The notes under the pieces were generated by a model that searched no databases, had not been told where the DNA came from, and saw only the letters and a list, made by a program, of their open reading frames with translations. Below are positions 58,360 to 64,000 of a DNA stretch of 64,000 nt, in pieces (positions within the stretch are counted from its first letter, which is position 1; every line of letters begins with the position of its first letter). Origin of the DNA: Anderseniella sp. (GTDB lineage: Bacteria; Pseudomonadota; Alphaproteobacteria; Rhizobiales; Aestuariivirgaceae); the NCBI GenBank assembly GCA_030626025.1, contig DAOUPT010000009.1:18056-82055 (forward strand), given 5' to 3'. The translations under genes were made by a program, and so were the position numbers.

Positions 58360-60061
58360 GTTCGGCCTTTCCTCCAGGATGGGTTACAGCGCCATAGCGG
58401 GCAATGCCAACGCCCTGGGCATATTTCCAGATAGCACCGGATTGAAACGTAGTTTCGCGCGGCTTCCAGCTTTTGGCCCGTTCCGCCAGCTCATCATCGC
58501 TGACATCAACCGAAAGCTCACCGGTAACCGCATTAATAGTGATCATGTCGCCATCCTTGAGCAGTCCGATCGGTCCGCCAAGAGCAGCTTCCGGGCCGAC
58601 ATGGCCAATACAAAAGCCGCGTGTCGCGCCCGAGAACCTGCCATCGGTAATAAGCGCCACCTTGTCGCCCATACCCTGACCATAAAGTGCAGCAGTAGTT
58701 GAAAGCATCTCGCGCATACCCGGTCCACCGCGCGGTCCTTCATAGCGAATAACGAAAACATCGCCTTCTTTGTAGTCACGCTTTTCAACCGCTGCGAAAC
58801 ATTCTTCTTCACTGTCAAAGCATCGCGCCGGGCCGGTAAATTCAAGTCTTTCCATTCCAGCGACCTTAACAATCGCCCCGTCAGGTGCCAGATTGCCACT
58901 CAGACCGACAACACCACCGGTTTTTGTAATCGGCTTGTTGGCCGGACGAACCACGTCCTGCATGTCGTTCCACTTAACCTTTTCCATGTTCTCTGCAATG
59001 GTGCGACCGGTCACGGTCATACAGTCACCGTGCATATAGCCATTATCAAGCAGAGTTTTCATCAATTGCGGAATACCACCAGCTTCAAACATGTCTTTGG
59101 CAACATATTTTCCGCCCGGTTTCAAATCAGCAATATAGGGTGTTTTTTCAAAGATTTTAGCCACATCAAACAAGTCAAAATCAATCCCGCACTCATTGGC
59201 AATCGCTGGCAAATGTAGCGCCGCATTGGTTGACCCGCCAGAAGCAGCAACCACCGCTGCCGCATTTTCCAGAGCTTTCAGGGTAACAATATCGCGCGGG
59301 CGAATCCGTGATTTCAACAATTCCATCACCTGCTCACCAGCGGTCATGCAAAACTGGTCGCGAAATTCATAAGGCGCCGGCGCACCAGCCGAATATGGCA
59401 GTGCCAGACCAATTGCTTCAGAAACCGTTGCCATGGTGTTGGCGGTAAATTGTCCACCGCAAGAACCGGCTGATGGACAGGCCACCTGTTCCAACTCCAG
59501 CAAATCTTCATCGGACATATTGCCGACCGAGTGATGCCCAACCGCTTCAAAAACATCCTGAACCGTCACATGGCGGCCTTTATAGGTGCCCGGCAAAATC
59601 GACCCGCCATAAATGAAAATGCTCGGCACATTCAACCGCACCATCGCCATCATCATCCCGGGTAAGGATTTGTCACAACCAGCCAGCCCGACCAGCGCAT
59701 CATAACAGTGACCGCGCATGGTCAACTCGACCGAATCGGCAATAACATCACGCGAAACCAGTGAGGATTTCATTCCCTCATGGCCCATGGCAATCCCGTC
59801 AGTTACCGTAATCGTGGTAAATTCCCGCGGTGTGCCGCAAGCCGACGCAACACCCTTTTTAACCGCCTGCGCCTGCCGCATCAGGGAAATGTTACATGGG
59901 GCCGCTTCATTCCAGCATGTTGCCACCCCGACAAAGGGCTGCTCAATCTGTTTGCCAGTCAAGCCCATGGCGTAATAATACGACCGGTGCGGTGCCCGTT
60001 GTGGTCCGACGGTTACGTGTCTGCTTGGCAGGTTTGCTTTCAAATTCGTTTTTGCGTCCAT
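58337..60061 (-). CDS. ilvD: Dihydroxy-acid dehydratase
   Basis: Iron-sulfur enzyme of branched-chain amino acid and pantothenate synthesis. I start it at ATG 60061 ([19 protein letters not shown]), near GGGG; the upstream part to 60100 is not family-like. The 574 residues carry cysteine-bearing [39 protein letters not shown] and [21 protein letters not shown]-terminal [20 protein letters not shown] and [20 protein letters not shown] complete the family set. Confidence 0.97.
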   Translation of the reverse strand: MDAKTNLKANLPSRHVTVGPQRAPHRSYYYAMGLTGKQIEQPFVGVATCWNEAAPCNISLMRQAQAVKKGVASACGTPREFTTITVTDGIAMGHEGMKSSLVSRDVIADSVELTMRGHCYDALVGLAGCDKSLPGMMMAMVRLNVPSIFIYGGSILPGTYKGRHVTVQDVFEAVGHHSVGNMSDEDLLELEQVACPSAGSCGGQFTANTMATVSEAIGLALPYSAGAPAPYEFRDQFCMTAGEQVMELLKSRIRPRDIVTLKALENAAAVVAASGGSTNAALHLPAIANECGIDFDLFDVAKIFEKTPYIADLKPGGKYVAKDMFEAGGIPQLMKTLLDNGYMHGDCMTVTGRTIAENMEKVKWNDMQDVVRPANKPITKTGGVVGLSGNLAPDGAIVKVAGMERLEFTGPARCFDSEEECFAAVEKRDYKEGDVFVIRYEGPRGGPGMREMLSTTAALYGQGMGDKVALITDGRFSGATRGFCIGHVGPEAALGGPIGLLKDGDMITINAVTGELSVDVSDDELAERAKSWKPRETTFQSGAIWKYAQGVGIARYGAVTHPGGKAERVCYADI

Positions 60062-60403
60062 GTTACCCAATTCCCCATCTTTTTTGTTTGTTTTAGTCAA
60101 TTGAGATCTCGCACCCGCAAATAACTGTTTGCCGAACGAAACTGTTGCCTCAATTATGATTTTCTCGCCTTGCTAAGTTCGGCCCCGAACTCAATTTGTA
60201 ATTCAGAACCTCCAATAACCATTCGAACATATTTGCAGTTTTGGGCGAGAAAAAGAAAGATTGTGTCAAACCATAGTCATTGATGCAGAAAAGTATCGGC
60301 TGTGCCATTTATGCAACAAAACAACGACCATTTTGTTACTGGACTGCATCGAACACAACCAATACAAGAACAATAAATAACTTTTCGACTATTAGAGGCA
60401 TCC
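60062..60403. other. 342-base divergent gap between ilvD and the DUF898 gene
   Basis: No gene or RNA family is recognisable. The main features are a perfect palindrome, AGTTCGG-CC-CCGAACT (60176-60191), and three GAAC tetramers starting at 60187, 60206 and 60225, exactly 19 bases apart. AT-rich flanks probably contain the promoters for ilvD (minus) and the DUF898 gene (plus). No leader peptide rich in Ile, Val or Leu is evident before ilvD. Confidence 0.6.
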
Positions 60404-61552
60404 ATGACCCAACAACTTTTTGGCCGCAACGGCGTGACATCACCCCGAGTTCCTTCCGGTACATCCAGTGGCGGTTCAAACATAACAGTGACCTATGAAA
60501 CCAAACCGGGGCTGGGCTGGCTGTCGATCAAGAACGCCTTGTTAAACATTATCACCCTGACTTTCTACCGCTTTTGGGCAAAAACCGCCATTCGCAAGCA
60601 TGTTTGGTCATGCATTCGTATCAATGGCGAACCGCTGGAATATACCGGCACCGGTATGGAGCTGTTCCTTGGCGCAATCATTATCTTTTCCGTTATTCTT
60701 CTACCCTTTATCCTCGTCGTTCAGGGACTGCAAATTGCCGGATACCCAATAGCCGCAGTTATTGCACAAATGGTGTTTGGCCTGATGTTTTTATTGCTGA
60801 TTGGCATGGCAATTTACAGGGCCCGCCGTTACCGCCTGTCGCGAACCCTGTGGCGCGGCGTGCGCGGCACGCTGGTTGGCTCATCCCTTAAATACTCATT
60901 GGTATATTTCGGCACCTATTTACTGTCCATGGTTACACTGGGCTGGTCAAATCCGGCAATGAACCTTGAATTGCAGGAGCGTATTACCAAAGACATGCGT
61001 TTTGGTGAAACCCCGTTCGGATTTCGCGGTACCGCCGGACCACTTTATGGCAGCTATGCCCTGGCCTGGTTCGCCACACTCATCGCCATGGTTGGCTTGT
61101 TCGCTGCAATAGGCTTTGGGTTTTCAGACTACTTTGTAGAACTGGCCGGCAAGATGAAAGATATAGAAAAAGATCCTGAATCGTTTCTCACCCTGATACT
61201 AGTAATCTATGGAACCATGTTCGTCCTGGCGATAATTTTCGGTGTGATCTGGTCTTTCTACACTGCCTATGAAATGGCCCGATTTGCCAGCTATACTTAT
61301 TTTGATAATGCAAAATTTAATTTCAATGCCACCGGCGCAAGCCTGATTGGTTTATGGTTCGGCAACATGCTGATTATCATTCTCACCCTCGGCATCGCTG
61401 CCCCTTTCACCGTCCAGCGCACTATCAAGTATTTTGTTGATCGACTGGATGTTGAAGGCTGGGTCGATATCGGTAAAATCGAACAATCACAGGCCCGGAT
61501 GGACACCCGTGGCGAAGGTCTGTTGGATGCTTTTGATATTGATGGTATTTAA
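60404..61552 (+). CDS. DUF898 (YjgN-family) multi-pass membrane protein
   Basis: 382 residues with about six to seven membrane segments. An opening DUF898 core (TYETKPGLGWLSIKNALLNI, then TLTFYRFWAKTAIRKHVWS) is followed by further repeats of the same theme (GFRGTAGPLYGSYALAWFAT). Function unknown in the literature I know. It is followed 30 bases later by an M48 protease in the same direction, a pairing that suggests joint action at the membrane. RBS is AGAGG, about 5 bases before the ATG. Confidence 0.85.
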   Translation: MTQQLFGRNGVTSPRVPSGTSSGGSNITVTYETKPGLGWLSIKNALLNIITLTFYRFWAKTAIRKHVWSCIRINGEPLEYTGTGMELFLGAIIIFSVILLPFILVVQGLQIAGYPIAAVIAQMVFGLMFLLLIGMAIYRARRYRLSRTLWRGVRGTLVGSSLKYSLVYFGTYLLSMVTLGWSNPAMNLELQERITKDMRFGETPFGFRGTAGPLYGSYALAWFATLIAMVGLFAAIGFGFSDYFVELAGKMKDIEKDPESFLTLILVIYGTMFVLAIIFGVIWSFYTAYEMARFASYTYFDNAKFNFNATGASLIGLWFGNMLIIILTLGIAAPFTVQRTIKYFVDRLDVEGWVDIGKIEQSQARMDTRGEGLLDAFDIDGI

Positions 61553-61582
61553 GTTCGTTAGTAACAGCAGTATGAGTTAGAC

Positions 61583-62686
61583 ATGGCAGTTCAAGCGACG
61601 TTTTTTGATGGCGAAACAGCCACCAGCCACCCGGTAATGGTCGATACCGCCTTCAGTACATTGCGAATTTCAGGCGACACGATCAAGAGTGTTGTCTGGA
61701 ACTACGCCGATATAAAGGCAATTGAAAAAGCCCGAGTTGGCGATCAATTGCGACTGACCAGCGTACATATGCCCGGCGCGCGCCTGATTATCCCGGCCGG
61801 ACGGGTAAGTGAGAAAATCTGCGAGCAAGCCCCTCACCTGCTCGGTGGTTTCAACCTTCAACGTGCCCTGCATACCACCGGCTGGATTGCTGCCTCAATT
61901 TTGATCGCCTTTGGCGTCCTGTACGGTTTGCTCAACCTGGCCCCCAAATTCGTTGCCGGTTTGATGCCTGCTGAATGGCGCGAACAATTGGGCCGACAAA
62001 CCGAAAAAACCGTGGTTAAATCAGCTGCCCGCTGCACCAACCCGGCCGGACAACGCGCCCTGCTAAAGCTGGCCGGTAAAGTAGCTTCAGGCACAAATTC
62101 ACCGCCTGATTTTTCTGTCCGTGTTTATGACATGAAACTGATGAATGCCTTTGCCGTAGCTGGCGGGCGCATCGTTCTGACCCGTGGCTTGATCAAGGCG
62201 GCAGAAACCCCCGGCGAAGTTGCCGGTGTGGTTGCCCATGAACTGGGCCATGTCGCCCATCGCCATCCCGAAGCCGCACTGGTTCGGGTTATGGGGTTGC
62301 AATTATTGATTTCACTGGCCACCGGCGGCGGTGACGGCGAGACCCTTGGCAACCTTGCCGGACTGGCAACTTTGCTGAGCTATTCCCGCAATGCCGAACG
62401 CCAGGCCGACGCCTATGCAGAAAACGTTCTGACCGATGCAAAAATTGATACCATTGGCCTGATTGAGTTCTTCAAGCGTGTCAAAAAATTGCAGGACAAG
62501 CTGACAAAAAACAACGACAAAGTAAAAATCCTCTTTTCCATGCTCTCCACCCACCCCGGCACGGCTGAACGCATCGCCAAACTAAAACCCTTGCCCAAAG
62601 GGGTCGCAGTTGAAGTGCTGACGCCAGTTGAGTGGAAGGCGCTAAAGAATATTTGCGGGAAGAAGGAAGCTGGTAAGAAGACGTGA
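61583..62686 (+). CDS. Membrane-anchored M48-family metalloprotease
   Basis: Zinc protease of 367 residues. The first ~90 residues are a beta-rich domain (IKSVVWNYADIKAIEKA), perhaps PH-like. One membrane segment follows (about 101-120). The catalytic motif is His219-Glu220-His223 in VVAHELGHVAHRHPEA, with the third zinc ligand Glu272 in RNAERQADAYAENVL. The family covers HtpX/BepA-like proteases that degrade or fold envelope proteins. Placement right after the DUF898 gene suggests a shared operon. Confidence 0.9.
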   Translation: MAVQATFFDGETATSHPVMVDTAFSTLRISGDTIKSVVWNYADIKAIEKARVGDQLRLTSVHMPGARLIIPAGRVSEKICEQAPHLLGGFNLQRALHTTGWIAASILIAFGVLYGLLNLAPKFVAGLMPAEWREQLGRQTEKTVVKSAARCTNPAGQRALLKLAGKVASGTNSPPDFSVRVYDMKLMNAFAVAGGRIVLTRGLIKAAETPGEVAGVVAHELGHVAHRHPEAALVRVMGLQLLISLATGGGDGETLGNLAGLATLLSYSRNAERQADAYAENVLTDAKIDTIGLIEFFKRVKKLQDKLTKNNDKVKILFSMLSTHPGTAERIAKLKPLPKGVAVEVLTPVEWKALKNICGKKEAGKKT

Positions 62687-62750
62687 GGGCTCTCCATCAT
62701 CCCTGTGTTTGTCACACAACTGAACGGCTTACCCGAAAGCTAACCCCATT

Positions 62751-62837
62751 CGTCATTCCCGCGCAGGCGGGAATCCAGGGTTTCAAAACGGCAAGTTATT
62801 GTAATCGCTCTAGATTCCCTCCTGCGCGGGAATGACG
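62751..62837. repeat. REP-like inverted repeat element
   Basis: Two 25-base arms, CGTCATTCCCGCGCAGGCGG... (62751-62775) and its inverted copy (62813-62837), match with one mismatch across a 37-base loop. Each arm is itself near-palindromic (ATTCCCGC-GCAG-GCGGGAAT in the left arm). It resembles widely dispersed proteobacterial intergenic repeats containing CATTCCCGCG. It lies between the M48 gene and the convergent small membrane protein gene and may act as a transcript end. Confidence 0.85.
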
Positions 62838-62909
62838 ATTATAGAGTTTATTGACTAAACCGGACAATAGTGGGCTTGAGCCGAGGATAACAAAACAGCA
62901 ACACCCCCT

Positions 62910-63134
62910 TCAATCCAACTTATTCCTCGCCGCCTTAATCCGCCAGGCCATAAAAAAACTCAGCCCCACCAGCACGCCCATGAATATCACAGCATTGCCT
63001 TCACCGCCCAATTCGGCAAAAGATTTACCACCGAGCCACATCTTGCGATAAACAATGATCCCGATAATCAGGCTAACAACGCCACCGCAAGCCAGCAGGC
63101 CGTTAAACAGTAATTTGTAAAACAGCCCGGTCAT
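62910..63134 (-). CDS. Small two-helix membrane protein of unknown function
   Basis: 74 residues with two hydrophobic segments (about 8-27 and 48-64) joined by a basic/glycine loop (YRKMWLGGKSFAELGGEGN). It lies 20 bases downstream of gatA in the same direction, so it is probably at the end of that transcript. I do not recognise the family. Length and placement make it a plausible real gene. Confidence 0.6.
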   Translation of the reverse strand: MTGLFYKLLFNGLLACGGVVSLIIGIIVYRKMWLGGKSFAELGGEGNAVIFMGVLVGLSFFMAWRIKAARNKLD

Positions 63135-63154
63135 TGGTTATTAGCCATTGCTCA

Positions 63155-64000
63155 TTACCACCATTTGTCAGGACGGGCGGTAAAGCCGGCATCTTCTTCC
63201 ATCACATGAGCGGTGCGGAAAAGTGTTTCTTCATCGAAAGGTTTACCAATCAGTTGCAAGGCAAGCGGCAAGCCCTCACCCGACAGACCAGCCGGAATGG
63301 CGATACCGGGAAGCCCGGCCATATTGACCGTAACCGTGAAAATGTCATTGAGATACATTTGCACTGGATCAGTAATTTCACCGGGTGCAAAAGCGGCACT
63401 TGGGGTGGCCGGTGTCAGCATCACATCAACATCAGCAAAGGCCGTATCGAAGTCCCGCTTAATCAATGTGCGCACTTTTTGCGCCTTGGCATAATAGGCA
63501 TCGTAATAACCCGCTGACAGCACATAGGTGCCCATCATAATCCGGCGTTTAACTTCATCACCAAAGCCTGCCGCACGGGTTTTGCCATACATGTCAGCAA
63601 TATCATCGCCCTGTACCCGCAAGCCATAACGCACACCATCATAGCGGGCCAGATTGGACGACGCCTCAGCCGGGGCAACAATGTAATAGGCTGGCAAGGC
63701 GTATTTTGTATGAGGCAATGACACATCAACAATCTCAGCGCCACGCGCTTTCAGCCATTCAATGCCGGTCTGCCACAGGGCTTCCATTTCATCGGGCATA
63801 TTATCAACCCGGTATTCTTTTGGAATCCCGACCCGCAAGCCTTTAATGTCACCGGTTAAAGCCTTTTCATAATCAGGCACTTCGGCATTTACCGAGGTGG
63901 TATCCATCGGATCATGACTGGCCATCGATTTCAGCATGATCGCTGCATCGCGCACATCGCGGGCAATCGGCCCGGCCTGATCAAGCGATGAAGCAAAGGC
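63155..64000 (-). CDS. gatA: Glutamyl-tRNA(Gln) amidotransferase subunit A (partial)
   Basis: The C-terminal 281 residues are visible; the start and the catalytic Ser-cisSer-Lys part lie beyond the right edge. GatA releases ammonia from glutamine so that GatCAB can convert misacylated Glu-tRNA(Gln) or Asp-tRNA(Asn). Visible signatures: [20 protein letters not shown] at the edge, then [34 protein letters not shown] and [15 protein letters not shown]. The end is [20 protein letters not shown]. The frame is open to the last base. Confidence 0.95.
   Translation of the reverse strand, partial: AFASSLDQAGPIARDVRDAAIMLKSMASHDPMDTTSVNAEVPDYEKALTGDIKGLRVGIPKEYRVDNMPDEMEALWQTGIEWLKARGAEIVDVSLPHTKYALPAYYIVAPAEASSNLARYDGVRYGLRVQGDDIADMYGKTRAAGFGDEVKRRIMMGTYVLSAGYYDAYYAKAQKVRTLIKRDFDTAFADVDVMLTPATPSAAFAPGEITDPVQMYLNDIFTVTVNMAGLPGIAIPAGLSGEGLPLALQLIGKPFDEETLFRTAHVMEEDAGFTARPDKWW

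Noticed and set aside
60187..60228. SOS boxes in the ilvD-DUF898 gap
   Set aside because: The GAAC tetramers are separated by 15 bases, not the 7 of the alphaproteobacterial LexA site, and the flanking genes are not repair genes.
62687..62909. tRNA or small RNA gene downstream of the M48 protease
   Set aside because: The strong secondary structure is explained by the inverted REP-like arms; no cloverleaf or CCA end is visible.

Overview
The window is an ordinary, densely packed stretch of bacterial chromosome. Gene content and order point to an alphaproteobacterium of the Hyphomicrobiales (Rhizobiales). The signs are dusB-ntrB-ntrC-ntrY-ntrX-trkA, the fused ispDF gene, lipA/ratA/lpdA, yajC-secD-secF followed by an NDUFAF6-like protein, argS-SPOR-nagZ-scpA-scpB-tatABC-serS-surE-pcm-nlpD, and an ExoR-like Sel1 protein beside xth. 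Base composition is moderate for the order rather than GC-rich. I cannot name a genus. I saw no rRNA, tRNA, insertion sequence, prophage or CRISPR array. Two genes are cut by the edges: an MscS-type channel on the left and gatA on the right.

Layout. 1-5.0 kb (minus): MscS-like channel, pyrG, secG, tpiA. 5.1-13.5 kb (plus): a ppiD-like foldase, then trpE-trpG-trpD-trpC-moaC-moeA packed as one operon, then a basic M15-type peptidase. 13.5-22.5 kb (minus): the nitrogen/redox two-component block dusB-ntrB-ntrC-ntrY-ntrX, then trkA. 22.6-24.2 kb (plus): ispDF-cinA. 24.2-29.1 kb (minus): hfq, hflX, lpdA, a GlsB-type membrane protein, lipA, ratA. 29.4-34.2 kb (plus): uvrA, a secreted unknown, trmFO. 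34.2-39.8 kb (minus): yajC-secD-secF-NDUFAF6-like, then a DUF4153 membrane protein. 40-40.8 kb (plus): a DUF815 ATPase. 40.9-56.1 kb (minus): dgt, argS, SPOR protein, nagZ, scpA, scpB, an ABC ATPase, tatA, tatB, tatC, serS, surE, pcm, and an M23 lipoprotein. 56.2-57.3 kb (plus): erpA-xth. 57.3-60.1 kb (minus): ilvD and the Sel1 protein. 60.4-62.7 kb (plus): a DUF898 membrane protein and an M48 protease. The right edge (minus) carries gatA and a small membrane protein.

The main functional themes are envelope protein export (SecDF-YajC, SecG, Tat, PpiD-like foldase), cell-wall upkeep and division (NagZ, SPOR, NlpD-like M23, M15), chromosome condensation (ScpAB), nitrogen signalling, tryptophan and molybdenum-cofactor synthesis, and lipoate/dihydrolipoamide metabolism.

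I did not find a convincing undescribed multi-gene system. The most unusual sequence is an array of nine 18-bp tandem repeats that starts exactly at the ntrX stop codon and fills most of the ntrX-trkA gap. It reproduces the ntrX stop in every unit and opens a repeat-coded frame that runs into trkA. A second in-frame 18-bp duplication sits at the very end of pcm. Other points are palindromic elements in convergent gaps, an NDUFAF6-like protein lacking the prenyl-synthase aspartates, a histone-H1-like TatB tail, and local rearrangements relative to the gene order I remember for the group (hfq-hflX beside lpdA; no lexA after moeA).
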